From Palleronia sp. THAF1 (lineage in GTDB: Bacteria > Pseudomonadota > Alphaproteobacteria > Rhodobacterales > Rhodobacteraceae): a stretch of 64,000 bases of DNA. The stretch spans positions 3,019,001 through 3,083,000 of the forward strand of contig NZ_CP045420.1 of assembly GCF_009363795.1 (NCBI RefSeq), written 5' to 3'. Positions 17,901 through 26,103 of the stretch are shown in pieces. The number at the start of each line of letters is the position of its first letter. The first letter of the stretch is position 1. The notes beneath the pieces are model-generated. The model was not told the origin of the DNA. It saw nothing but the letters and a program-made list of their open reading frames with translations, and did no database searches. Both the position numbers and the translations under genes were made by a program.

Positions 17901-18255
17901 GGTTCGACACGCCATCCAGCGCGGTTTCCACATCAGCCGCCGCACGCGCGATGTCCCAGCCCGGCTCGAACTCCAGGTTCAGGCTGGCGCGGCCTTCACT
18001 GGCCCGCGCACTGGATTCGGCCACGCCCTCGACCGCCTGCAAGGCAGGCTCGACAAGCGACACGATGCCTTCATCCACCGCCTGAGCACCCGCGCCGGGC
18101 CACGCGATGGAAATGTCGATGTCGTCGGACACCACGTCCGGGAAGAACTGCGCGCGCATCTGCGGCACGGCGGCAAGACCCAGTGCCAGCAGGATAACAA
18201 GCAGCAGGTTGGCGGCGGTGCGGTGACGGGTGAAGTAGCTGATCAGGCCAGTCAT
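14932..18255 (-). CDS. RND-family efflux permease
   Basis: A 1107-residue inner membrane pump of the AcrB/MexB superfamily, driven by protons and working as a trimer with the adjacent adaptor. Seen: an N-terminal helix followed by MRAQFFPDVVSDDIDISIAW, two large periplasmic domains, twelve expected membrane segments, and the proton-relay Asp pair in GIVVDDAIVVGEH. It is somewhat longer than AcrB because of a long C-terminal hydrophobic tail. Its ATG directly abuts the adaptor stop with no gap. No outer membrane TolC gene is adjacent. Substrates cannot be inferred. Confidence 0.92.
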   Translation of the reverse strand: MTGLISYFTRHRTAANLLLVILLALGLAAVPQMRAQFFPDVVSDDIDISIAWPGAGAQAVDEGIVSLVEPALQAVEGVAESSARASEGRASLNLEFEPGWDIARAAADVETALDGVSNLPEDAEEPEISWGGWRDRVTDVVITGPIGVEQLGRVADQFIAQLFQRGVTQATISGLAAPETVVEVPSLALVQYDLTLAQIADAIAAESDTAPAGDVGGTARVRAGQASRGADAIGAIVLRSRDDGAPLTVGDVATVRVEGADRARAYFVGDNPAISITVERSARGDALEIQDVVEDVAADLRPNLPQGVQIDLIRARADYISGRLNILLDNGAMGLGLVVLLLFLFLNARTAFWVAAGIPVAMTAAIALMYAAGITINMISLFALIITLGIVVDDAIVVGEHADFRVRHLHEDPVTAAERAAQRMFPPVFSATITTIIAFFGLVVIGGTFGTLIADIPFTVIVVLLASLVECFLILPHHMSHALAHTGRDHWYDLPSRIVNRGFEWVRARLFRPLMQLVTWARYPVLAGAVVLLVLQTVLLISGTVQWRFFNSPEQGSVSGNFAMQASATREDTLEQLALIQQTLEEIGAQYVEDYGANPIDYALSEIGGNSGRGLSGTENTEPEQLGAISIELIDPDLRPYSSFEFVADLQDKVIRHPLLQELSFRGWRSGPGGDAIDVRLSGADTRVLKDAAEALKSELAGFGEVSALEDSLAYDKQEYVLTLTPQGEALGFTIDGIGRTLRDRLEGIEAASYPDGTRSATIRVELPDAEITADFLDRAILPTPTGGTARLSDLVQIEVQDGFSTIRRENGVRLVSVTGDLSEDDPARATEIMTILQDDILPRLSETFGVQTDLSGLSEDEDEFLNDALIGFLLCLLGIYLTLAWIFASWTRPIVIMAVIPFGLIGAIWGHYIWDVPLSMFSIVGLIGMTGIIINDSIVLVSTVDEYRETRAPRVAIIDAACDRLRPVLLTTLTTVLGLAPLLYESSSQAQFLKPTVITLVYGLGFGLVLVLVAVPAMLAMQVDAAAAFRALRRTTAKRAGAARGWVAVAALAMAALFVFAFGPLVVGSSGLIASPAAAFTVFVAGAAGIAIIASLAAFTLYRLNR

Positions 18256-19710
18256 CTAGCCGCCCCGAGCGCCTTCAAGGCGTTCCACGATGCGCGCAGG
18301 CACCTGATCCTTCTGCAACGCGGCCAGCACGCGCGCCTTGGCGGCGTCGGGCATCCCATTGTTGCCTTCTACCAGCGCAATCAGTTGCGCGCGGCGTTCC
18401 GGCGTCAGATCGACGACGTCCTCCGGCGCGGGTTCGGTGTCACTGCCATCGGCTTGCCGTAGCGGGCGCACCTTGATCCCCGGCCCCAAAAGCGGAGATC
18501 GCTCTGCCACGACCTCGCGCCCCTCCAAATCAGGGGCGCGGACAAGCACGGTGTCGCCCTGGCTGCGCAGACGGGTGACGGAAGCCAGTTCAAGCCGGTC
18601 ATCCTCTCCCAGCACCAGCACCGTATCGGCACTATCCACAGCGCCTGCAGGAAGGCGCGCGACGCCGTCCAACTCCGGCTCTGTCACGCGGATGCGCGCG
18701 AAGTCGCCGGGGCGAAAGCCCTGCGGCTCTTCTAGCCGCGCATACAGGCGCCGCCCGGTTTCGCCCTCTCCCACCGCCGCAGCCTCGCGCGTGATGGTGG
18801 CGGGGGTGGACAGTGTGTAGCCGCCGACTTCCAGACTGACGGTCGCGCTGTCGGTGGCCAGTTCGCCCCCTTCCAGCAGCCGAACGTATTCCGGTGTGGA
18901 CAGGGTGAACGCGATTTCCAGACGGTCGGGATCGAGCAGGACGGCAAGCTGTTCGTTGGCCGAAACCAAGCCCCCTTCGGACACGGTCAGATCGGACAAG
19001 GTGCCATCGAAGGCGGCGGTCACACGCGTGTCGTCCAGCGTGCGCTGCGCCTCATCCAAAGCGATCTCGCTGCGGGTGAGGGCAGTCCGGGCCTGTGCCA
19101 CCCGCGCTTGCGCCTGTTGCAGCGCCTGCCTGCGGGACAGGATCTGCTGGCGGGCGGACGACGCGGCGAGTTCTGCCTCTTCGACGGCAGCATCCGTGCC
19201 GATCCCACGCTCTGCCAGATCGCGTTGACGCGAAGCGGCCCGTTCGCGCAACTCTGCCTGCGCGCGCGCCGCATCCACGTCTTCTTCCGCCAATGCCGCG
19301 CCGGACTCTGCGTCCGTCAGCTCCGCTTCCGCGTCGGCAAGATCAGCCTCTGCCAGTGCCAAGGTGCGTTCGGCATCCACCGGGTCGATGGCGAACAGCA
19401 GATCGCCCGCCGAAACGGCCTGCCCATCATCCACAGGCATCTGAACGATGCGGCCAGAGACAGGCGCGCGCAGGTCCAGGGCGCGCCGCGCTTCAATCTG
19501 GCCGAAGCTGGCAAGTTCGGGGGCAATCGTCTGCGGCGTCACAGTCACGATATTCGCCGCGAAGACCTGCTCACGCCCCGGACGCGCGCCCGGCTCTGAC
19601 GCCGCACGCTCTTGCAGCGCATCGCGCAGGGTCAGCCCGGCGAAGGCCAGGCCGCCAATGGTCAGCGACAGAAGGAACAGGCCCGTCAGGGCACGGCTAA
19701 GAAAACGCAT
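18256..19710 (-). CDS. RND efflux periplasmic adaptor (membrane fusion protein)
   Basis: A 484-residue adaptor joining the permease at 14932 to an outer membrane channel. Seen: N-terminal anchor helix (about residues 7-27), a lipoyl/barrel-sandwich half in RAPVSGRIVQMPVDDGQAVSAGDLLF, a long alpha-helical hairpin rich in Ala, Glu and Gln (about 115-215), the second lipoyl half TRVTAAFDGTLSDLTVSEGGLVS-like segment, and beta-barrel domains. It is the first gene of the two-gene unit. The C-terminal 60 residues (after EPAPEDVVDL) are an extension that looks helical and charged. Confidence 0.9.
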   Translation of the reverse strand: MRFLSRALTGLFLLSLTIGGLAFAGLTLRDALQERAASEPGARPGREQVFAANIVTVTPQTIAPELASFGQIEARRALDLRAPVSGRIVQMPVDDGQAVSAGDLLFAIDPVDAERTLALAEADLADAEAELTDAESGAALAEEDVDAARAQAELRERAASRQRDLAERGIGTDAAVEEAELAASSARQQILSRRQALQQAQARVAQARTALTRSEIALDEAQRTLDDTRVTAAFDGTLSDLTVSEGGLVSANEQLAVLLDPDRLEIAFTLSTPEYVRLLEGGELATDSATVSLEVGGYTLSTPATITREAAAVGEGETGRRLYARLEEPQGFRPGDFARIRVTEPELDGVARLPAGAVDSADTVLVLGEDDRLELASVTRLRSQGDTVLVRAPDLEGREVVAERSPLLGPGIKVRPLRQADGSDTEPAPEDVVDLTPERRAQLIALVEGNNGMPDAAKARVLAALQKDQVPARIVERLEGARGG

Positions 19711-19809
19711 GTGCGACGATACTCCGGTTCACATCATATAGCCCATGCCCGCGCCGCCACAAAGCACGCAGGCGTGAGTGATACGTCGTGTCGCGAGCGT
19801 TCCGTCGGT

Positions 19810-20097
19810 TTAAACGAACGCGCCCATGTTATTCATCAGGACGATGCGCAGGGCGTAGATGCCGATCAGGGCGACCAGCGGTGCCAGATCAAGGCCACCC
19901 ATCTGCGGCAAGATGCGCCTGATCGGGCCATACAACGGCTCTAGCAGGCGGTTCAGGCCGTCCCAGATTTGCGCCACAAGCGGCTGACCCAGGTTCAGGA
20001 CCTGGAAGTTGATCAGCCACGACATGATGATGTGTGCGATCATAATGAACCAGACCACATCAAGGATCAAAAGCAGGATCTGGATGATCGACAGCAT
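19810..20097 (-). CDS. YggT family membrane protein
   Basis: A 95-residue protein with two hydrophobic segments around a conserved core: an initial helix, WLINFQVLNLGQP, the family signature LLEPLYGPIRRILPQMGGLDLAPLVALI, and a final helix. YggT proteins are small membrane proteins linked to osmotic or envelope functions, often near cell-division genes; no such neighbour is here. AAGGG lies upstream of the ATG. The reading frame is convincing, the function not established. Confidence 0.88.
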   Translation of the reverse strand: MLSIIQILLLILDVVWFIMIAHIIMSWLINFQVLNLGQPLVAQIWDGLNRLLEPLYGPIRRILPQMGGLDLAPLVALIGIYALRIVLMNNMGAFV

Positions 20098-20196
20098 GGG
20101 GAAAGCCCTTCGTTTAAGCGTTTCGCGTTACGTAACGACGCGCTGGGGCAGCGGCAAGGCTTGACCATTGGCGATCGGCGCGCCACCTCGCCGCGC

Positions 20197-20730
20197 ATGT
20201 ATCCCCTGATCCGCTTCGCCAAGGAATTGGCCGTCCACCGCAACGCGCCCAAGCTGGCGCTGTTCGACACCCATGTCAGCCACCACCGCGTCTGGCCCAT
20301 CGACATCGACCTGTGGATGGAGCTGAACAACGGGCGCACGCTGACCCTGTATGATCTTGGGCGCATCGTGATGTTCAAACGCACAGGTCTGGTGGCGTTC
20401 ATGCGCGAGCGCGGCTGGGTTGGGACGGTCGCGGGGTCGTCCGTGCGCTACCGGCGGCGGGTGCAGATGTTCCACAAGGTCAGAATGAAGACACGCATCG
20501 TCGGCTGGGATGCGAAGTTTCTGTATATCGAACAGGCGATGTTTAGGGCCGATGGCGAATGCACCAGCCATGCCCTGTTGCGCACCGCCGTGACTGACCG
20601 CAAGCGCATGATCCCGATGACAGAGGCCGCGGCGGCGTTGGATGCGGGTGACAGTCCCGCCTTGCCAGACTGGGTGTCGGCATGGTCCGACGCAGACGAC
20701 CACCGGCCCTGGCCGCCGATGCAGGACTAG
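20197..20730 (+). CDS. Acyl-CoA thioesterase-like (hotdog fold) protein
   Basis: A 177-residue soluble protein with the thioesterase-family pattern VWPIDIDLWMELNNGRTLTLYDLGRI, equivalent to the D-x-x-x-H/N-M-N-N motif of the THEM6/4HBT group, followed by beta strands typical of a hotdog fold. It would hydrolyse an acyl thioester. The ATG at 20197 begins the conserved region; an in-frame TTG at 20161 is an alternative. Its stop codon shares CTAG with the stop of the convergent phosphatase. Substrate unknown. Confidence 0.8.
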   Translation: MYPLIRFAKELAVHRNAPKLALFDTHVSHHRVWPIDIDLWMELNNGRTLTLYDLGRIVMFKRTGLVAFMRERGWVGTVAGSSVRYRRRVQMFHKVRMKTRIVGWDAKFLYIEQAMFRADGECTSHALLRTAVTDRKRMIPMTEAAAALDAGDSPALPDWVSAWSDADDHRPWPPMQD

Positions 20731-21470
20731 ACCGTCAGAAATTGCACCGCTTCGCCCGGCACGATCATCGCAGCGGTCAACCGGCCCGAAAAATAAGCTC
20801 CCGTGTCGCAGGACACGCGCCGCTCATGCACGCGCGGTTCTTCCACCACGTCGTGTCCGTGGACGACCCAAAGACCGTCAGGCCGCGGCGCCTTGTAGAA
20901 GAACGGATGGCCCCACAACATCGGGCGGGACTCCTGCAACTCGGGCGGCGCCACGGGGTCCATAGCGGCATGAACGCAGATCACATCGCCTGACTGTTTC
21001 CACAGGGGAAGATTGCGCAGCCAGTCCTCCATGCCATCCGCCATTTCCTGCCGAAGCTTCTCGGAGGCCGCCGCGAGCACCTCGGGGCGCGCGCGTTCGA
21101 TCACGCCGCCCACGCCGAAACTGGCGAGTGTCTGCAAGCCACCGTGGCGCAGGAAACGACCTCCACGCTCTTCCGGGCGATCAAGGAAATCGAGCAGCAT
21201 CTTCTCGTGGTTGCCCATAAGCGGGGTCAAAAGGCCTGGATATGTCTCTTGGAACGCCATCAGCGTTTGGATGACGGCACGACTGTCCTCTCCACGGTCG
21301 ACATAGTCGCCCAGGGTGACCAGATCGGCATCCTCGATGTCTCGCGCAAGCAGCTCTGCGGCGACGCGATCGAGCATATCGTTCAGCTTGGCGCTGCATC
21401 CATGCAGATCACCGATGGCGATCAACGGGCGGTCGGGTCGCGGGGCAGATGCGGTCTCGTCAATATTCAT
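20727..21470 (-). CDS. Metallophosphoesterase (PPP-type serine/threonine phosphatase or Ap4A hydrolase-like)
   Basis: A 247-residue phosphoesterase with the metal-binding motifs in order: GDLHGC near residue 19, GDYVDRG, GNHEK, and a later VCVHAAMDP and WVVHGHD. This is the PPP core found in bacterial protein phosphatases and symmetrical Ap4A hydrolases. The ATG at 21470 is chosen; a TTG nine codons upstream is possible and neither has a strong ribosome site. It diverges from the MFS gene. Confidence 0.87.
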   Translation of the reverse strand: MNIDETASAPRPDRPLIAIGDLHGCSAKLNDMLDRVAAELLARDIEDADLVTLGDYVDRGEDSRAVIQTLMAFQETYPGLLTPLMGNHEKMLLDFLDRPEERGGRFLRHGGLQTLASFGVGGVIERARPEVLAAASEKLRQEMADGMEDWLRNLPLWKQSGDVICVHAAMDPVAPPELQESRPMLWGHPFFYKAPRPDGLWVVHGHDVVEEPRVHERRVSCDTGAYFSGRLTAAMIVPGEAVQFLTV

Positions 21471-21551
21471 GTCGTAAAGATAGCCCCGATGGCCCAATAC
21501 TTCGAGCGTCTCGCATCACAATCCGCTGACCGGCCCGCGCAGAAAATGCTT

Positions 21552-21596
21552 CCCACCCTGCTGTCCGGGTTGTTTAGTCCCGGCAAACGGGGTGGG
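21552..21596 (+). promoter_or_regulatory. Two-step hairpin ending five bases before the MFS start
   Basis: CCCACCC (21552-21558) pairs with GGGTGGG (21590-21596), and inside it CCGGG (21565-21569) pairs with CCCGG (21579-21583), leaving a symmetric six-by-six internal loop. The structure ends five bases before the ATG at 21602 and includes the only purine-rich ribosome-site candidate. It could control translation of the transporter; no known riboswitch class was recognised. Confidence 0.45.
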
Positions 21597-21601
21597 ACAG
21601 C

Positions 21602-22924
21602 ATGACCGACAAGCGCATCTGGGGCTGGTGGTTCTTCGATTGGGCCTCTCAACCCTATAACACGTTGCTCATCACCTTCATCTTCGGCCCCTACGTGGCG
21701 TCGGTCCTAGGCGATGGCACGCAGGCGCAGGCCGCCTGGGGCTATGGCATCGGCGCAGCCGGCATCGTGATGGCGATCCTTGCGCCGATCCTTGGCGCAA
21801 TCGCAGACCAAACGGGCCGCCGGATGCCGTGGATATGGCTGTTCTCGGCGCTGTACGTCGCCGGATCGTCGATGCTGTGGTTCGCGGCACCGCAGGACTT
21901 CGACCTGTTCCGCACGATGATCTTCTTCGGCATCGGCCTGATCGGGATGGAGTTCGCGACGATCTTCACCAACGCCATGCTGCCGACCCTGACGACACCG
22001 GAACGGCTGGGGCGCGTTTCCGGCTCTGGTTGGGCATTCGGTTATGTCGGCGGGCTGATCGCACTGGTGGCGATGCTGCTGCTGTTCGCGGAAGACGACA
22101 CCACGGGCCGCACGTTGATAGGGATAGAGCCGCTGTTCGGGCTGGACCCTGAAACACGGGAAGGCACGCGCTTCGTCGGTCCATTCACCGCGATCTGGTT
22201 TGTCGTGTTCATGGTGCCCTTCTTCATATGGGTCAAAGAACCTCGCGTCGCGGGTGGCAGGGTGCAGATCGGCAAGGCGCTGAGCGGACTGAAGCGCACC
22301 ATCCGCCGCCTGCCCGAAACACCGTCGCAACTGACATTCCTGATCGCGTCCATGCTGTACCGCGACGGGCTGTCCGGGGCCTATGCGCTGGGCGCGATTT
22401 TCGCGGCCGGCGTGCTGGAGTGGTCCGTCGTGCAGACCGGCACCTTCGGCATCCTTGCCGTCATCTCTGGCGCGGTCTTCGCGTGGCTTGGCGGGCGCGC
22501 GGACGAACGGTTCGGGCCGAAGCCCGTGATCGTCACATGCTGCGTTCTGCTGTTGGTCACGATCCTTGTCGCGATGTTCGTCAGCCGCGAGTCGGTGTTT
22601 GGCGTGCCGCTGGAGCCCGGATCGTCCTTGCCGGACATCATGTTCCACGGAATCGGAATCGCCATCGGTGCGGGCGGTGGCGCATTGCAGGCTGCAAGTC
22701 GCACCATGATGATACGGCAGGGCAATCCAGACCGCATGACAGAGGCGTTCGGCCTGTACGCGCTGTCGGGCAAGGCCACATCCTTCATCGCGCCCCTGTC
22801 CATCGGGGTCGCCACATCGTTGACGGGATCGCAACAGTTGGGGATCTCGCCGCTTATCATCCTTTTCGGAGCGGGGCTTATCCTGCTACTGTGGGTGAAA
22901 CCCGACGGAGATCGCGCAGTATGA
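21602..22924 (+). CDS. MFS transporter, UMF1-like
   Basis: A 440-residue membrane protein with about twelve helices. The opening KRIWGWWFFDWASQPYNTLL is characteristic of the UMF1/Atg22-like branch of the major facilitator superfamily, as is GAIADQTGRRMPWIW after the second helix. Substrate is unknown; Atg22 relatives export amino acids from vacuoles. The stop overlaps the MepA start (ATGA), so the two are coupled. Preceded by a hairpin at 21552. Confidence 0.88.
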   Translation: MTDKRIWGWWFFDWASQPYNTLLITFIFGPYVASVLGDGTQAQAAWGYGIGAAGIVMAILAPILGAIADQTGRRMPWIWLFSALYVAGSSMLWFAAPQDFDLFRTMIFFGIGLIGMEFATIFTNAMLPTLTTPERLGRVSGSGWAFGYVGGLIALVAMLLLFAEDDTTGRTLIGIEPLFGLDPETREGTRFVGPFTAIWFVVFMVPFFIWVKEPRVAGGRVQIGKALSGLKRTIRRLPETPSQLTFLIASMLYRDGLSGAYALGAIFAAGVLEWSVVQTGTFGILAVISGAVFAWLGGRADERFGPKPVIVTCCVLLLVTILVAMFVSRESVFGVPLEPGSSLPDIMFHGIGIAIGAGGGALQAASRTMMIRQGNPDRMTEAFGLYALSGKATSFIAPLSIGVATSLTGSQQLGISPLIILFGAGLILLLWVKPDGDRAV

Positions 22925-23835
22925 GTATCCTACGTTTCATCGGTGCCGCGGCACTACTAGGGCTTGCCGCTTGCGGTAGCGGCACCCAAACTATTCCCGT
23001 TCCCACGCTTGCGGGCGTGGAGGTCACGCAAAGCGGCTTGGCCAAGCAGCTGTTCGGCAACAAGGGCCGCCCCGCTGCCCTGCCCTCTGCTCCTTACGGA
23101 TTCTACTCCAAGGGATGCCTCGCCGGCGGTCAGCAACTGGCCGAGACCGGACCGACCTGGCAAGCGATGCGCCTGTCGCGCAACCGCAACTGGGCGCATC
23201 CCGAAATGATCGATGTGGTGCAGCGCATCAGCCGCACTGCCGCCGCCCATCCCGCGTCGAACGGAATTTACGTCGGCGACATGAGCCAGCCTGCAGGCGG
23301 CCCGATGCTGACGGGACACGCCAGCCACCAGATCGGCCTCGACGCCGATATCTGGCTGATGCCCGCCACCTTGGGTCTGTCCCGTGAACAACGTGAAAAT
23401 ATCTCTGCCGTCTCCATGCGCCGCGCCAACGGGGCCTATACGAACAGCCGCTGGGGCGACTTCCAGCGACAGATCGTCAAAGCCGCCGCGCAGGACCCCC
23501 GGACCGAACGCATCTTCATCTTCCCCGGTGCCAAGGTCGCCATGTGCGATGCCGAGACCGGAAATCGTGATTACCTGCGTAAAATTCGCCCTTGGTATGG
23601 CCACCACTACCACTTCCACGTGCGCATCAAATGCCCCGCCGGGGCGCAAGGCTGCGTCGCGCAGGATCCAGTGCCCGCAGGTGACGGCTGTGCGGATGCG
23701 CGCCAGTGGGTCAGCAACATTCTGAACCCGCCGCCCCCCAAGCCACGCGATCCGAACGCGCCGCCACCCAAACCGAAGCGTGAACTGACGATGGCAGACC
23801 TGCCGCAAGCCTGCCAAGCGGTACTGGCCCGCTGA
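22921..23835 (+). CDS. mepA: Penicillin-insensitive murein endopeptidase, lipoprotein form
   Basis: A 304-residue periplasmic LAS-family zinc endopeptidase that cuts DD-crosslinks of peptidoglycan. Seen: a lipoprotein signal with lipobox LAAC (cysteine at residue 18), the zinc ligands His136 and Asp143 in HASHQIGLDADIW, spaced exactly as in the E. coli enzyme, and the downstream WYGHHYHFHVRI motif with the third zinc ligand and catalytic His. The C-terminus has a Pro-rich tail (PPPPKPRDPNAPPPKP) not in E. coli MepA. E. coli MepA is not a lipoprotein, so membrane anchoring is a difference. Starts with ATGA overlap. Confidence 0.92.
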   Translation: MSILRFIGAAALLGLAACGSGTQTIPVPTLAGVEVTQSGLAKQLFGNKGRPAALPSAPYGFYSKGCLAGGQQLAETGPTWQAMRLSRNRNWAHPEMIDVVQRISRTAAAHPASNGIYVGDMSQPAGGPMLTGHASHQIGLDADIWLMPATLGLSREQRENISAVSMRRANGAYTNSRWGDFQRQIVKAAAQDPRTERIFIFPGAKVAMCDAETGNRDYLRKIRPWYGHHYHFHVRIKCPAGAQGCVAQDPVPAGDGCADARQWVSNILNPPPPKPRDPNAPPPKPKRELTMADLPQACQAVLAR

Positions 23836-24674
23836 TCCTACGCCTTCTGCTTCTTGTTCTAGCCGTTCCAGCCCACGCCGCCGAACTTATCGGCGCGTGG
23901 GAATGGTCGGTCGTTGACCCCGAACATGGAGGTTACTCCGCGATCGAGATGTCGGACGGCGGGCGGGAGGCGGTCATTTTAAATGATCGTGGGCGTCTTC
24001 TGGACCTGCGGATCGACCGGACAGAGGGCCAAATATCGGCGATCGAGATTGCGAAAGAACGCATAATTCCGGCCCCCGACGTCAGCGGCGGGCAGCAAGA
24101 CACCGAAGGACTTGCCATTTCGCCGGACGACCGAACCTTTATCAGCTTCGAAGGTCGGTCCTTGGTGGCCGAACTTCAAAACGTGGATCCGCGCATACGC
24201 GTTCTTCCGATGCGCCCGTCTTTCGAGAAGCTGAAAGACAATCGCGGGCTGGAAGCGCTTGCGGTGACGCCAGACGGCGCATTGTGGACCGTTCCCGAAG
24301 CCCGCGACGGCGATGGCTTTCCGGTTTCGATTTGGCGCAACGACGCGTGGGCAGACGGCCCGGTCATTCCCCGAGAAGACGGGTTCGTGCCCGTGGGACT
24401 GGATTTCGACGATGCTGGCCGTCTTTACCTTCTGGAACGGCAGTTTCTTGGACCCTTCGGCTTTCGCAGCCGGGTACGTCGGTTCGACTTGGACGGCGAT
24501 ACGGTCGTCGCGGGCGAAACCTTGATCGAGACCGACGCGGGTCAGCACGACAATCTGGAAGGCATCGCAGTCTGGCGGGATGACGACGGGCGGCTGATCG
24601 CGACCGTGGTGTCGGACGACAACTTTTTCGCGCTGCAACGCACGGAACTGGTGGAATACGCTCTGCCAGACTGA
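23832..24674 (+). CDS. Esterase-like phytase-family protein, probable non-ATG start
   Basis: A periplasmic beta-propeller-like protein with the esterase-like/phytase pattern: GAWEWSVVDPEHGGYSAIEMSDGG, DTEGLAISPDD, NRGLEALAVTPDGALWTVPE, DNLEGIAVW. The first ATG in frame (23949) would start inside this conserved domain, after it has begun. The frame is open upstream and encodes a good signal peptide, LILRLLLLVLAVPAHA, just after the MepA stop. No ATG, GTG or TTG exists there; a CTG at 23832 overlaps the MepA TGA and gives 280 residues. The start is therefore uncertain, the gene is not. Hydrolytic substrate unknown. Confidence 0.75.
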   Translation: MILRLLLLVLAVPAHAAELIGAWEWSVVDPEHGGYSAIEMSDGGREAVILNDRGRLLDLRIDRTEGQISAIEIAKERIIPAPDVSGGQQDTEGLAISPDDRTFISFEGRSLVAELQNVDPRIRVLPMRPSFEKLKDNRGLEALAVTPDGALWTVPEARDGDGFPVSIWRNDAWADGPVIPREDGFVPVGLDFDDAGRLYLLERQFLGPFGFRSRVRRFDLDGDTVVAGETLIETDAGQHDNLEGIAVWRDDDGRLIATVVSDDNFFALQRTELVEYALPD

Positions 24675-24682
24675 CCCCAGCG

Positions 24683-25975
24683 TCAGACCACGACCGCGCG
24701 CCGTTCCTGCTCACCCACGTCGAAAATTCGACGGTAGCGCTCGACCTCGTCCTTGGGCCCCGTCGCCTTTGCCGGATTGTCCGACAGCTTGACCGTAGGT
24801 GTGCCGTTCGCCGCGCGGGCCTTGCAGACAAGGCTGAAGGGCGACAGCGCGTCGCCGTCCGTCAGACCCCGGAAGTCGTTGGTCAGCAAGGTGCCCCAAC
24901 CGAACGATACACGCACCCGGCCCGAGAATTGCTTGTGCAGCGCCTCGATCTTGGTCACGTCCAGCCCGTCCGAGAAGATGATCAGCTTATCGCGCGGGTC
25001 CTCTCCCTGCTCTTTCCACCAGCGGATCGCCGTCTCTGCCCCCTGCGCCGGATCGCCCGAATCGATACGCACGCCCGTCCAGCCCGCCAACCAATCTGGC
25101 GCGTGCTGGAAGAAGCCTTCGCTGCCGTAGGTGTCGGGCAGGACGATACGCAGGTTGCCCTCATGCTCTTCGTGCCAGTCGGCCAGCACGTCGTAGGGGG
25201 CCTGCCGCACCGCGTCCTCGTCCTCTGCCATTGCGGCGTAGATCATCGGCAGCTCATGGGCGTTCGTTCCGATCGCCTCAAGATCGCGGTTCTTGGCGAT
25301 CAGGCAATTCGACGTGCCGATAAAGCGATCTCCCAAACCTTCCTGCATCGCCTGCACGCACCAGTCCTGCCACAGGAACGAGTGGCGCCGTCGCGTCCCG
25401 AAATCGGCGATACGCAGGTCCGGCAGGGCCTGCAGACGCTCGATCTTCTCCCAAAGCTTGGTCATCGCGCGCGCATAGAGCACTTGCAGCTCGAACCGCC
25501 CCATATCGCCCAGAACAGCACGGCCGCGCAGTTCCATGATGACGGCCAGCGCCGGGATCTCCCACAGCATGACTTCGGGCCAAGACCCTTCGAACGTCAG
25601 CTCATACTGATCGCCCACGCGCTCTAGGTGGTAGTCGGGCAGGCGCAGGTTCTCGAACCAGTCCATGAAGGCGGGCGTGAACATCTGGCGTTTGCCATAG
25701 AAGGTATTGCCCCGCATCCACGTGCTTTCGCCACGCGTCAGCGACAGAGAACGTATGTGGTCCAACTGTTCGCGCAACTCGCCTTCGTCCACCAGCTTGG
25801 CCAGCGGCACGGATTGCGTGCGGTTGATCAGGCTGAACGTGACACGCGTGTCGGGATGTCGTCGCAGCACCGTTTGGCACATCAAGAGCTTGTAGAAATC
25901 ATCGTCGATCAGCGAGCGCACGATCGGGTCGATCTTCCACTTGTGGTTCCAGACGCGGGTGGCGATGTCGATCAT
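24683..25975 (-). CDS. pncB: Nicotinate phosphoribosyltransferase
   Basis: A 430-residue cytoplasmic enzyme of NAD salvage that makes nicotinate mononucleotide from nicotinate and PRPP. Seen: [18 protein letters not shown] at the N-terminus, [14 protein letters not shown] with the phosphate-binding arginines, the active-site His region [18 protein letters not shown], and the PRPP loop around [12 protein letters not shown] and [15 protein letters not shown]. The ATG at 25975 has AGGAG upstream and starts the conserved region. It diverges from the formaldehyde dehydrogenase gene across 128 bases. Confidence 0.95.
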   Translation of the reverse strand: MIDIATRVWNHKWKIDPIVRSLIDDDFYKLLMCQTVLRRHPDTRVTFSLINRTQSVPLAKLVDEGELREQLDHIRSLSLTRGESTWMRGNTFYGKRQMFTPAFMDWFENLRLPDYHLERVGDQYELTFEGSWPEVMLWEIPALAVIMELRGRAVLGDMGRFELQVLYARAMTKLWEKIERLQALPDLRIADFGTRRRHSFLWQDWCVQAMQEGLGDRFIGTSNCLIAKNRDLEAIGTNAHELPMIYAAMAEDEDAVRQAPYDVLADWHEEHEGNLRIVLPDTYGSEGFFQHAPDWLAGWTGVRIDSGDPAQGAETAIRWWKEQGEDPRDKLIIFSDGLDVTKIEALHKQFSGRVRVSFGWGTLLTNDFRGLTDGDALSPFSLVCKARAANGTPTVKLSDNPAKATGPKDEVERYRRIFDVGEQERRAVVV

Positions 25976-26103
25976 GGTACGCTCCTTGGCTGGGGGCATA
26001 TGTGCAGTCTGCGTCGCGCAGGGCAAGCCGATGGTCGGATTGCGGGTTGTCCCGCTGTCCAGCGCAGCTACGCTCCGCCACAACAGATCAAGGGAGATCC
26101 GCC

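Noticed and set aside
16285-18462. Long plus-strand frame of 725 codons opposite the RND permease
   Set aside because: It is the antisense shadow of a well-conserved RND gene in GC-rich DNA; the translation is low-complexity, rich in Arg, His and Asp, and shows no domain.
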